DNA from: CAZHTS01 sp964535315
GTDB lineage: Bacteria > Chloroflexota > Anaerolineae > Anaerolineales > Anaerolineaceae
DNA: 47,293 nt
Assembly: GCA_964535315.1 (NCBI GenBank)
Contig: CAZHTS010000037.1
Coordinates: forward strand, 1 to 47,293
Direction: 5' to 3'
Position numbers and translations under genes: made by a program
The notes under the pieces: model-generated
Seen by the model: the letters and a program-made list of their open reading frames with translations, nothing else
Database searches by the model: none
Told to the model about the DNA's origin: nothing
Part shown: piece after piece, positions 1 to 8,803 of the stretch
Layout: every line of letters starts with the position of its first letter
Position numbering within the stretch: the stretch's first letter is position 1

Positions 1-442
1 GCAGGCGCGAGAAGGAGAAGCCGTTGCCGCCGCCGGTCTGCTGGATGAGGGCGGCGTCGCGCAGCGTCTGGAAGATGCCGGCCGGGTCGCGCCCCATGTC
101 GTCGGCGATGGGCAGGACGAAACAGGCGGCAAGCTGGCCGAGCGGCGTGCCGGCGCCGGTGAAGGTGGGCGAGTTGGGGAAGAAACGTTTGCTGGTGAGC
201 AGTTCGTAGAACTGGCGGGCGCGGGCGATGACATCGCCGTCCCAGGCCTGTTCGACGCTGGCAACGTGATAGGCGACGCGCCAGAACATCTCCTCGACGG
301 TTTCACACGGTTTGCCGTCGTCGCCGCGGCGGACGTAACGCCGCACGAGCACCTGGCGGGCGTTGTCGGTCAGTTGGATGGGGGGCAGGTCGGCGGGCAG
401 CGACGCCGTGGGCAGCACGGGAGCGGAGCTGGTTTGGGTCAT
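1..442 (-). CDS. nrdJ: Class II (B12-dependent) ribonucleotide reductase, N-terminal part
   Basis: This is the first ~147 residues of a ribonucleoside reductase; the rest lies beyond the left edge. The class II enzyme uses adenosylcobalamin to make deoxyribonucleotides from ribonucleotides in the cytoplasm. Reading from ATG at 442, the visible motifs are FFPNSPTFTGAGTPLGQLAA, then CFVLPIADDM, then QQTGGGNGFSFSRL, which match the N-terminal catalytic barrel of NrdJ/NrdA-like enzymes; the first Cys of the redox pair is likely in LAACFVL. An ATG at 447 is followed at once by a stop in frame, so 442 is the start. It lies 9 bases after nrdR and probably shares its NrdR-controlled promoter. Calling it class II rather than class I is from family resemblance, since the cobalamin-binding part is not visible. 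Confidence 0.88.
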   Translation of the reverse strand, partial: MTQTSSAPVLPTASLPADLPPIQLTDNARQVLVRRYVRRGDDGKPCETVEEMFWRVAYHVASVEQAWDGDVIARARQFYELLTSKRFFPNSPTFTGAGTPLGQLAACFVLPIADDMGRDPAGIFQTLRDAALIQQTGGGNGFSFSRL

Positions 443-451
443 GTCATTACC

Positions 452-901
452 TCAGTCTTCTAGTAAGCGGTCGATTTCGGTACGGATGGCTTTGAGATCG
501 TCCAGATGCAGATAGACGATGGCGTAGCGGATGTAAGCGATCTGGTCGAGTTCTTTGAGGCCGGCAATCACCATGTCACCGACGACGCGCGAGGAAATCT
601 CGGCCCGACCGAGGCGCTGCAGCGAGGCTTCGATCTCGCTGATCAGCTTTTCGATGTCGGCGGCCGAAACGGGACGTTTGGCGCAGGCGATGCGAATGCC
701 GCGCATCAGTTTCTCGCGGTCGAACTCCTCGCGCGTGCCGTCTTGCTTGATCAGCAAGGGGATGGTCAGGATCGCGCGCTCGAGGGTGCTGAAGCGTTGG
801 TGACACTGCTCACATTCCCTCCGGCGGCGAATTCCCCCACGGCTATCGTGCGTGGTGTCCAGTACTTTTGATTCTTCGTGTTGGCAGTAAGGACAGCGCA
901 T
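452..901 (-). CDS. nrdR: Transcriptional repressor NrdR
   Basis: NrdR senses ATP/dATP and represses ribonucleotide reductase genes. The 149-residue protein has the full family length: an N-terminal zinc ribbon with Cys3, Cys6, Cys30 and Cys33 followed by the conserved RRRREC/RFSTLE segment, then an ATP-cone domain from about residue 48 to 140 (TIPLLIKQDGTREEFDREKL). GGAGA lies 5 bases before the ATG. It is the first gene of the nrdR-nrdJ unit and sits just after the dcw cluster, separated from ftsZ by ~700 bp. Two NrdR-box-like sites in its own promoter suggest it represses itself and nrdJ together. Confidence 0.96.
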   Translation of the reverse strand: MRCPYCQHEESKVLDTTHDSRGGIRRRRECEQCHQRFSTLERAILTIPLLIKQDGTREEFDREKLMRGIRIACAKRPVSAADIEKLISEIEASLQRLGRAEISSRVVGDMVIAGLKELDQIAYIRYAIVYLHLDDLKAIRTEIDRLLED

Positions 902-954
902 AGTCTCTCCAAAGGGTGGGATTTACGGGGACATTTGTTCTGTGAAAACACGAC

Positions 955-1001
955 CCCCCATATATGGGGGTTCGGATAGTTATTTACCCGTATATTTGGT
1001 A
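955..1001 (-). promoter_or_regulatory. Pair of NrdR-box-like operators
   Basis: Two AT-cored sites lie between the nrdR promoter and its start. The first, at 955-970, is a perfect 16-base palindrome CCCCCATATATGGGGG. The second, at about 986-1001, is the imperfect ACCCGTATATTTGGTA. Their centres are 30-31 bp apart, about three helical turns, as is known for NrdR box pairs upstream of nrd operons. They fit the NrdR core (C, ATATAT, G) better than chance. Placement right at and after the predicted transcription start fits repression. Confidence 0.75.
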
Positions 1002-1008
1002 TGTATGG

Positions 1009-1037
1009 ATTTTAGCATATCGAACCGGGCTGTGCAA
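1009..1037 (-). promoter_or_regulatory. Predicted sigma70-type promoter of nrdR-nrdJ
   Basis: On the minus strand TTGCAC (1037-1032) and TAAAAT (1014-1009) are separated by exactly 17 bases. The predicted start of transcription, around 1002, falls on the edge of the distal NrdR-box-like site. This gives nrdR-nrdJ a transcript independent of the dcw operon. Confidence 0.65.
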
Positions 1038-1147
1038 GGGCTTTGGTCGATTTCGTATCTTAAAGTTTTTGGGCCCCTCGCAGTTTTTAAGATGGAAAGA
1101 TCGTTCTAGAAAATGTGTCCCATATGTGGGTCATTAGGGGCATGAAA

Positions 1148-1281
1148 GGGCGCCGGCGCCCAGATGTTGCGGTGGTGTGCGCTGGCTCCAGGGGAGCGAA
1201 CCGCACAGGTTTGGGGCTTGAAGATAAGAGTGCAGGAAATATGCCAGATTTAAATCAATTCTACCGGATGGCGCCGGCGCC
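1148..1281. repeat. Two GGCGCCGGCGCC palindromes in the ftsZ-nrdR gap
   Basis: The perfect palindrome GGGCGCCGGCGCCC is at 1148-1161 and a second copy of its 12-base core at 1270-1281. They are 122 bp apart in sequence with no supported gene. The role is unknown; they could form cruciforms or be remnants of a dispersed repeat. Confidence 0.55.
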
Positions 1282-1337
1282 GGACGCTTACAGAACTGCA
1301 AAAAACACGACGATGGTAGGACGGGATTTAGACGGGT

Positions 1338-1598
1338 AACGCGGTTGATACGGTAACACGGATGGGACGGATCAGACGGGGCGAGTGGGAACACGGATGA
1401 GACGGATGGGACGGATAGAATGGATGGGGCAGGAGGGGGGCGGGAGAATTTTTTGTGCATGGGGGAAACGGCCCTTTTTGAAACGGGTTTGAAACGCCGG
1501 GGCTAAGAACGCCCCACGGCGCCGGGGGTTTTAGACCCTGGCGCCGTGGCATGCGCGGAGGTAGACCTGGCCTGTCGTCCAGGCGGGCAGCGGCGGGT
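1338..1598. other. Gene-poor ftsZ-nrdR spacer, repeat-rich part
   Basis: The ~700 bp between ftsZ and nrdR contain no gene I can support. Open frames here are made of low-complexity sequence. From about 1320 to 1430 the plus strand is a degenerate G/A-rich repeat built on GACGGAT and GGATGGGAC; AACACGGATGGGACGGAT at 1355-1372 recurs in altered form from 1390, 35 bp later. The rest holds the palindromes, the stem-loop at 1514-1549 and the nrdR promoter. Confidence 0.6.
1514..1549 (-). terminator. Strong stem-loop after ftsZ
   Basis: Arms CCACGGCGCC (1514-1523) and GGCGCCGTGG (1540-1549) pair perfectly, and the stem can continue inward by three or four more pairs around a small loop. It begins 50 bases after the ftsZ stop, where the long dcw transcript would end. 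There is no clear T-run after it on the minus strand, so it may be a 3' stabiliser or an atypical terminator rather than a classical intrinsic one. Confidence 0.55.
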
Positions 1599-2783
1599 TT
1601 AGCGCTGACTGCCGCGGTTGCGCAAGAAGGCGGGGATATCCAGATCGTCGGTGTTGAGCACGCGCGGCTGGAACTCGGGTGAAGACGGGCTGACCGATGC
1701 GTGTTCGCTGGGACGGCTGGTGGGGCGCTGTGACTGGATCGGTTGGGCCGGCTGCGACGGCTGCATGGGGTGATGGCGCACGTCTTCAATGGTGGCCTTG
1801 CGCACGGGTTCCACCGGGCGCAGACCGCCGGCGCGATCGAAGCCGGTGGCGATGACGGTGATGCGCAGATCGTCGTCCATGCTCGGGTCGATGACGGCGC
1901 CGAAGATGAGGTTGACGTCCGGGTGGGCGGTCTCTTTGATGATGGCGGCGGCCTGGTTGACCTCGAACAGGGTCAGGCTGTTGCCGCCGGTGACGTTGAA
2001 GAGGATGCCGCGGGCGCCGTCGATGGTGATGTCGAGCAGCTGGCTGGAGATGGCGCTTTCGGCGGCGATGCGGGCGCGATCTTCACCCGAGGCGGTGCCG
2101 ACGGCCATGAGGGCCGCGCCGCCCTCGGACATGATGGCGCGCACGTCGGCAAAGTCCAGGTTGATCAGACCGGGGACGGTGATCAGTTCGGAAATGCCCT
2201 GGATGCCCTGGCGCAGCACGTCATCGGCGGTGCGGAAGGCGTCTTGCAGGCTGGCGCGCTTGTCGACAATTTGCAGCAGGCGGTCGTTGGGGATGACGAT
2301 GAGGGTATCGGCGTGTTCCTTGAGCTTGCTGATGCCGTTCTCGGCCGATTGGGCGCGGCGCGAGCCTTCAAAGGTGAAGGGGCGGGTGACGACGCCGATG
2401 GTCAGGGCGCCGACTTCCTTGGCGATCTGGGCGATGATCGGCGCCGCGCCGGTGCCGGTGCCGCCGCCCAGGCCGGCGGTGACGAAGACCATGTCACTGC
2501 CTTTGAGCACTTCGTACAGTTCTTCGGCCGATTCCTCGGCGGCCTTGCGGCCAGACTCGGGGTTGCCGCCGGCGCCCAGGCCGCGGGTCGACTTATCGCC
2601 GATGCGCACGCGGGTGGGGGCTTTTGAGAGCAGCAGCGCCTGAGCATCGGTGTTGACGGTGATGAATTCGATGCCCTGCAGGCCCTCTTCGATCATGCGA
2701 TTGACGGCGTTGCAGCCGCCGCCGCCCACACCGATGACTTTGATGCGGGCAAATGATTCGGATAACTGCGAGTTCAGGTCCAT
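1599..2783 (-). CDS. ftsZ: Cell division GTPase FtsZ
   Basis: FtsZ polymerises into the cytokinetic ring. The 394-residue protein has the normal length and layout: the nucleotide-binding start GVGGGGCNAVNRM (about 18-30), the tubulin signature GGGTGTG at 106-112, the T7-loop region NLDFADV, a variable Pro/Ser-rich linker from about 325 and a conserved C-terminal peptide (DDLDIPAFLRNR, close to the end) that docks on FtsA. GGAGGAG lies just before the ATG. It is the last gene of the dcw cluster, 70 bases after ftsA, and is followed by a strong stem-loop. Confidence 0.98.
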   Translation of the reverse strand: MDLNSQLSESFARIKVIGVGGGGCNAVNRMIEEGLQGIEFITVNTDAQALLLSKAPTRVRIGDKSTRGLGAGGNPESGRKAAEESAEELYEVLKGSDMVFVTAGLGGGTGTGAAPIIAQIAKEVGALTIGVVTRPFTFEGSRRAQSAENGISKLKEHADTLIVIPNDRLLQIVDKRASLQDAFRTADDVLRQGIQGISELITVPGLINLDFADVRAIMSEGGAALMAVGTASGEDRARIAAESAISSQLLDITIDGARGILFNVTGGNSLTLFEVNQAAAIIKETAHPDVNLIFGAVIDPSMDDDLRITVIATGFDRAGGLRPVEPVRKATIEDVRHHPMQPSQPAQPIQSQRPTSRPSEHASVSPSSPEFQPRVLNTDDLDIPAFLRNRGSQR

Positions 2784-2853
2784 AGTCTCCTCCGTTAAGG
2801 GTTACAAGTGGATACGAGTGATTTCGAACGCCAGTCGACAGGTCTGGCAGATT

Positions 2854-4092
2854 CTACGGTAAGAAACGTTTGAGAAAATTAAGGATGCGTTCCCAATCCA
2901 CACTGGATGTGCCTCCTTTGGCGCGCTGGCGGCCCCGGCTGGGCGGGGCGGTCTCGTTCATCAGCAGCGCCCAATACAACAGCCCCACGCTGGTTGAATA
3001 GGCGGGCGAATCGAGCAGATCGGTCAGCCCGACCAGGTTTTCGGGGCGGGAGATGCGCACCGGCAGGCCCAGCACCTGGCTGGCCAGGGTGCGCATACCG
3101 GGCAGGCTGCTCGTGCCGCCGGTGAGCACCATGCCGGCCGGCAGCAGGCCGTCGTAACCCGAGCGCTTGATCTCTTGCAGCACGAGCTGGAAGATTTCTT
3201 CGACGCGCGCCTCGATAATATGTGAGAGTTCCTTACGGCTGACCTGCACCGGGCCTTCTTCGCCGAAGGAACGCACGGTAAACATCTCGTCCGGGCCGAT
3301 CTCGGACTCGATGGCGTACCCGTATTGTTTTTTGATCTCCTCGGCCTGCGAAAGCGAGAGCCGCAGACCGTGGGCAATATCCGATGTGATGTGATTGCCG
3401 CCGACCGCCAGCACCATGGTGTGCCAGACGTCGCCGTCGATGTAAATGGCCAGGTCGGTGGTGCCGCCGCCGATGTCGCACACGATCACGCCCATCTGCC
3501 GTTCGGTCTCGGAGAGGACGACCTCGGCCGAGGCGAGCGGGTTGAGCACGAACTGCGACACCTGCACGCCCGAGGCGAGCACCGACTGGCGCAGGTTTTC
3601 CATGGTGGCGGCCGAGGCGGTGATGATGTGCGCCTCGACTTCTAAGCGGTAACCGTGCATGCCGACCGGGGTGCGGATGCCGTCCTGGCCGTCGATGATA
3701 AAGCCACGCTGGATGACGTGCACGATCTCACGGTTGTGCGGGATGGCCACCGCCTGAGCGGCCTCGAGGGCGCGGTTGACGTCGTCGGGGTCGATCACCT
3801 GGCCGGCAATACCGACCACGCCGCGGCTGTTGACCGATGAGACGTGCGAGCCCGCCAGGCTGACCAGGGCGGAGGTAATTTCCAGCCCGGAGGTGTGCTG
3901 CGCCTTTTCGATCGAACGAGCGATGGATTGCGACGCGGCGGTCAGGTCCACGATGGTGCCTTTCTTGATGCCCTGCGATGGCTCAATCCCCACGCCGAGG
4001 ATGCGCAGGTTGTGTTCGCCTTCGACCCGGGCGACCAGGGTGCACACTTTCGTGGTACCGATATCGATTCCTACCACAATCGGTTCTTCCAT
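2854..4092 (-). CDS. ftsA: Cell division protein FtsA
   Basis: FtsA is an actin-like ATPase that tethers FtsZ to the membrane. The 412-residue protein starts with the phosphate-1 motif GIDIGTTKVC (about 8-17), has the second phosphate loop CDIGGGTTDLAIY in the middle and a GMVLTGGTSSLPGM adenosine motif towards the end. The extreme C-terminus WERILNFLKRFLP is an amphipathic helix of the kind that anchors FtsA to the membrane. It follows ftsQ by 6 bases and precedes ftsZ by 70, the usual ftsQ-ftsA-ftsZ order. Confidence 0.97.
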   Translation of the reverse strand: MEEPIVVGIDIGTTKVCTLVARVEGEHNLRILGVGIEPSQGIKKGTIVDLTAASQSIARSIEKAQHTSGLEITSALVSLAGSHVSSVNSRGVVGIAGQVIDPDDVNRALEAAQAVAIPHNREIVHVIQRGFIIDGQDGIRTPVGMHGYRLEVEAHIITASAATMENLRQSVLASGVQVSQFVLNPLASAEVVLSETERQMGVIVCDIGGGTTDLAIYIDGDVWHTMVLAVGGNHITSDIAHGLRLSLSQAEEIKKQYGYAIESEIGPDEMFTVRSFGEEGPVQVSRKELSHIIEARVEEIFQLVLQEIKRSGYDGLLPAGMVLTGGTSSLPGMRTLASQVLGLPVRISRPENLVGLTDLLDSPAYSTSVGLLYWALLMNETAPPSRGRQRAKGGTSSVDWERILNFLKRFLP

Positions 4093-4098
4093 AACGCA

Positions 4099-5106
4099 TT
4101 ACTCCGTTCGATAAAAGGGTGCGTGGACGTGTTCCACGCTAATCATGGTGGGCTGGATACCCAGTTGAGTCAGGTGATCGACGATGGCCTGGTATTCTGC
4201 CAGCTTCAAGTCCATTTGGTCCAGGTTGATGCCAACAAAGACTTTCCAACCACGCGCATCTTGCCACCCTAGCCCATCCTTAGAATTATACGCCAGAATT
4301 GTTTCCGGGGGGACGATGGCGCTCAGGCGAATGGCGGCGTCCATGACGACCGGGTCGATGTTGCGGTTGACCAGCGGCGGCGGCGGGGTGGGGCTGACTT
4401 CGGGCCGTTCGCCGTTGGGCTGGTTCTCGGGCACCACCGGCGGCAGCGGCAGCAGCGGCGGGGGCGCGTCGGATTGGATGGTGAGCAGCGGGCCCACCTC
4501 ACCGCGGGCGGGGAAGATGTGCCCCTGGCCGTCGATCCACAGCGTCTCTTTGGCATAGACCCAGGCCAGCACCGGGGTACGTTCCTTGCCGCTGACGATG
4601 ACCTGATTGGGCATGGCGACCTTAACCTGCACATCGGTCAGTTCGGGGAAGGCGTGGTTGATGGCGGAGGTCACTACGGCGGGGTCGATCATGAAGATTT
4701 GCTGGCCGACGGCTTCGACCGCTTCGCTGATGTCGGCGGGCTGGACACGTTTGAGGCCGCTGGTCTTGATGGCGCTGACGCGCAGTTCGGCGCTGTTGTA
4801 AATCATGATGATCATGGCCAGCAGAATGGCGCTGAGCAGCCCCGAGAGGCCGCGCCAGCCGAACTGTACCATGGGCAGGGACGGCAGGTGGACTTCGGCG
4901 CCGGTGCTGCTGGTGGTGTAATACTGGCGTTTGACGCGGCTGCGGGTGCGCTCGTGAATGGGGGTGCCCACGTTGCGCACGCCGCGCACGGTCACCGAGG
5001 GGGTGGGGACCGGCCGGCGCGCCTGCTGCCCGACCTGCACCAGCCGTTTCTGGCTGCTCTCGGTGTGGCGTTTGCGCAATTCTTCGGAACGTGTGGGCGG
5101 TCTCAT
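4099..5106 (-). CDS. ftsQ: Cell division protein FtsQ/DivIB
   Basis: FtsQ/DivIB is a bitopic membrane protein that links the early ring to the septal wall synthases. In the 335 residues I see a long basic cytoplasmic tail (1-84), one membrane helix at about 85-105, a POTRA domain (about 108-175, beginning RVSAIKTSGLKRVQPADI) and a beta domain to the end. The beta domain is interrupted by a proline-rich stretch at about 223-246, which is unusual. The start ATG overlaps the ddl stop by 4 bases. Sequence conservation is weak in this family, so the call rests on layout and position. Confidence 0.9.
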   Translation of the reverse strand: MRPPTRSEELRKRHTESSQKRLVQVGQQARRPVPTPSVTVRGVRNVGTPIHERTRSRVKRQYYTTSSTGAEVHLPSLPMVQFGWRGLSGLLSAILLAMIIMIYNSAELRVSAIKTSGLKRVQPADISEAVEAVGQQIFMIDPAVVTSAINHAFPELTDVQVKVAMPNQVIVSGKERTPVLAWVYAKETLWIDGQGHIFPARGEVGPLLTIQSDAPPPLLPLPPVVPENQPNGERPEVSPTPPPPLVNRNIDPVVMDAAIRLSAIVPPETILAYNSKDGLGWQDARGWKVFVGINLDQMDLKLAEYQAIVDHLTQLGIQPTMISVEHVHAPFYRTE

Positions 5107-6202
5107 GCTTCCCTCCGGTAGCGGCGTTCAGTTTGATCCCGTTCGGCCTTGCTTTCCAGGGCCAGCTCGATCAGGCGATCCACCAGGGCCGGGTAGGGCA
5201 GGCCGCTGGCTTCCCACAGCTTGGGGTACATGCTGATGCGGGTGAAGCCGGGGATGGAGTTGATCTCGTTGAGATAGATTTCGCCGCTGTGTTTGTCCAG
5301 CAGAAAATCGGCGCGGGCCATGCCGGTGCAATCGGCGGCGCGGCAGGCGCGAATGGCCACTTCCTGTATCTGGGCGATCTGCGGTGCCGACAGTGGGGCG
5401 GGGATGACCAGTTCAGAGCGGTCGTCCAGGTATTTGGCGCTGTAGGTGTAAAACTCGTCGCAGGGGTGAATTTCGCCGGGGACGGAAGCCTGCAAATCCT
5501 CGTTACCCAGGACGCTGACCTCGATCTCACGCGCGTCGATGCCGCGTTCGATGAGGATGCGGCGGTCGTAGCGGGCGGCGTCGAGCAAACCGGCGATCAG
5601 TTCGGGGCGGTCGTGGCATTTGTTGACCCCCACCGACGACCCCAGGTTGGCGGGTTTGACGAACAACGGGTAGGGCGCCACGGCTTCGGCCTGCTCCAAC
5701 ACCGCCGGCAGTTCGTGCTCCACGGCGTAGCGCGAGACGGTCAGCGACTCGAGGACGGGAACGGCGTGGGTGCGCATCACATCCTTGAAGAGCGCCTTGT
5801 CCATGCCAACGGCCGAACCGAGCACGCCGGCGCCGACGTAGGCCAGGTCGGCCATTTCGAGCAGCCCTTGCAGGGTACCGTCTTCGCCGTAGCTGCCGTG
5901 CAGGATGGGGAAGATCACGTCCAGGCGGGCGATGGGTTGTAAGGTCTGGCCGCGCAGCGCAAAGAGACGTTTTTCGCCGGGGTAGGGCAGCAGGGTGACG
6001 GGCGTCAGGCGGTCGGTCTGACCGCTTTCGAGCGCCGCCAGGGCGTTCTCGCCGCTCAACCACACGCCTTCGTGGCTGATGGCGATGGGATAGATGTCGT
6101 ACTTTTCACGATTCAGTACCGCTAATACGGAGCGCGCCGACATGAGCGAAACTTCATGCTCGCCGGAGCGTCCACCAAACAGTACACCGATAGAAATTCT
6201 GG

Positions 6203-6206
<4 letters not shown>
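5103..6206 (-). CDS. ddl: D-alanine--D-alanine ligase
   Basis: Ddl joins two D-alanines using ATP, giving the dipeptide that MurF adds to the peptidoglycan precursor. From ATG at 6206 the protein is 367 residues and begins MTRISIGVLFGGRSGEHEVS, the Ddl signature. Further motifs are HGSYGEDGTLQGLLE, the ATP-grasp segment PLFVKPANLGSSVGVNK and the C-terminal YLNEINSIPGFTRISMYP with metal and D-Ala binding residues. An upstream extension of the frame lies inside murB and has no family match. The start overlaps the murB stop by 4 bases and the stop overlaps ftsQ by 4. Confidence 0.97.
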
Positions 6207-7195
<989 letters not shown>

Positions 7196-7229
7196 AAGGG
7201 TCTCGTAGGCGGAAGGGTCGATGAAGCAG

Positions 7230-7421
7230 TTAGTAGGAGCGGATAAAGTCGATGAGACGGTTGACCAGTTGGTTACGAACGTTGGCGTCCAGATCGCGGC
7301 CGACCTGGGGCGCGCCAGGCGGGATGACGGGAATGTCCCGTTCCCAGTTGTCGGTAGGCAGACGCAGCTCGCCGGTGGCGGGCAGACGGGTTTCGGTGGG
7401 GCGCGGTTCGGGTTCAGGCAT
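7230..7421 (-). CDS. Small unknown protein between murC and murB
   Basis: A 63-residue open frame begins at an ATG that overlaps the murC stop by 8 bases and ends 34 bases before murB. The protein is rich in Pro, Glu and Arg in its first half and ends in a possible short helix, VRNQLVNRLIDFIRSY. There is no signal peptide or membrane segment, so it would be a small soluble cytoplasmic protein. I do not recognise a family. The tight fit between two essential wall genes, the absence of any other explanation for this 220-base interval, and the sensible composition argue that it is translated. Confidence 0.6.
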   Translation of the reverse strand: MPEPEPRPTETRLPATGELRLPTDNWERDIPVIPPGAPQVGRDLDANVRNQLVNRLIDFIRSY

Positions 7422-8790
7422 GGGGAGCCTCCCGTTGAATCAGTTGGCTGAGAACACGAGCGCTGATCTGGTCGGCGTCGCCGGCCGAAAGCACGATGAG
7501 GACGTCGCCGGGCTGTAACTGCTCGAGCAGCTGCTCGACGGCGGCGTCCAGGCTGGCGGCAAAGCGGGTGCGTCCGGCGGGCATCTGGGCGACCAGCTGC
7601 ACGGCGGAGTAGCCGGGGTTCTTTTCGCGGGCGGCATAGACTTCAGTGACGATGATGCGATCGGCGCTATCGAACGAATGAATGAATTCGGTTTGCAGGG
7701 TGCGGGTGCGCGAATAGGTATGCGGCTGCCAGACGGCCCACAACCGGCGGGTGGGGTAACGCGAACGGGCGGCAGTCAGGGTGGCGCGGATCTCGGTGGG
7801 GTGGTGGGCGTAATCGTCGATCACGGTCACACCCCAGGCGTCGCCTTGCACGTCGAAGCGCCGCCCGGTGCCGCTGAATTCGGCCAGGGCCTGGGCTGCG
7901 GCGGTGAGGGACAGCCCGAGGGTGTGGACGGCGGCCAGCACTGCCAGGGCGTTGCGCACGTTGTGCTCGCCGGGCACCTGCAGGCTGACCTGGGTCAGCA
8001 TCTGATCGCGGTAACAGACCTGGAAGGAGAACCCGCCGCCGGGGATGGGGTGCAGGTCGACGGCGTGATAGGCGGCGCCGGGCGCCAGGCCGTAGGTTTG
8101 CACGTGGGCGCCGGATGGCGCCTCGCCCGCCAGAGCGGCGGCGCCGGGGTCGTCGGCGCACAGGAAGAGCGTTCCACCGGGTTGCAGCAGGTGAATGAAG
8201 GCGGCAAAGGCCTGGCGGTATTCCTGCGGGGTGGGGAAGCAATCGGGGTGATCGTGTTCCAGGTTGGTGAGGATGATGAAACGCGGTTGCAGGCCGAGGA
8301 ACATGCGGTCGTATTCGTCGGCTTCGATGACGAACAGACGGCCCCGGCCGGCGTGGGCGTTGTTGTGCAGGTTCTTGGAGACGCCGCCGATAATGTACGA
8401 AGGATCCTGGCCGATGCGTTGCAGCACCCAGGCGGTCATGGCGGTGGTGGTGGTTTTGCCGTGGGTTCCGGCGACGGCGATGGTGTCTTTGGCGGCAAGG
8501 ATCTGGCCGAGGAATTCGGAGCGTTTGAGCACCGGGATGCCGGCGGCGCGGGCAGCCTGGACTTCCAGGTTGTCGTCGGGGACGGCCGAGGAACGCACCA
8601 CCAGATCGGCGCCGGTGATGTTGGCGGGGTCGTGGCCGCTGTACAACTCGGCGCCGGCCGCCGCCAGGTCGCGGGTCAGGGTCGAAAGCAGGCGATCGGA
8701 GCCGCTGACGGTATAACCGCTTTCCAGCAGGACGCGGGCGATGGCCGAGAGGCCGGTACCACCAATGCCGATGAAGTGGATGTGTTTCAC
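7414..8790 (-). CDS. murC: UDP-N-acetylmuramate--L-alanine ligase MurC
   Basis: MurC adds the first amino acid, L-Ala, to UDP-MurNAc. The 458-residue protein starts with GTG at 8790 and the Rossmann-like HIHFIGIGGTGLSAIARVL, then the ATP loop GTHGKTT at 108-114, EADEYDRMFL and the C-terminal DDYAHHPTEIRAT. All are typical of MurC and separate it from MurD/E/F. It follows the cvpA-like gene by 13 bases and overlaps the small gene downstream by 8. Confidence 0.98.
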   Translation of the reverse strand: MKHIHFIGIGGTGLSAIARVLLESGYTVSGSDRLLSTLTRDLAAAGAELYSGHDPANITGADLVVRSSAVPDDNLEVQAARAAGIPVLKRSEFLGQILAAKDTIAVAGTHGKTTTTAMTAWVLQRIGQDPSYIIGGVSKNLHNNAHAGRGRLFVIEADEYDRMFLGLQPRFIILTNLEHDHPDCFPTPQEYRQAFAAFIHLLQPGGTLFLCADDPGAAALAGEAPSGAHVQTYGLAPGAAYHAVDLHPIPGGGFSFQVCYRDQMLTQVSLQVPGEHNVRNALAVLAAVHTLGLSLTAAAQALAEFSGTGRRFDVQGDAWGVTVIDDYAHHPTEIRATLTAARSRYPTRRLWAVWQPHTYSRTRTLQTEFIHSFDSADRIIVTEVYAAREKNPGYSAVQLVAQMPAGRTRFAASLDAAVEQLLEQLQPGDVLIVLSAGDADQISARVLSQLIQREAPHA

Positions 8791-8803
8791 GCCAGGTTAT
8801 CCT

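Noticed and set aside
1119..1130. CCCATATGTGGG near-palindrome upstream of nrdR
   Set aside because: It resembles the NrdR-like palindrome but is imperfect, off-register and ~80 bp upstream of the predicted promoter. It is not claimed as an operator.
1115..1460. Small open frames in the ftsZ-nrdR spacer
   Set aside because: They consist of repeats (Ser/Pro/His-rich) with no start signal or family, and change with the repeat. I treat them as chance frames.
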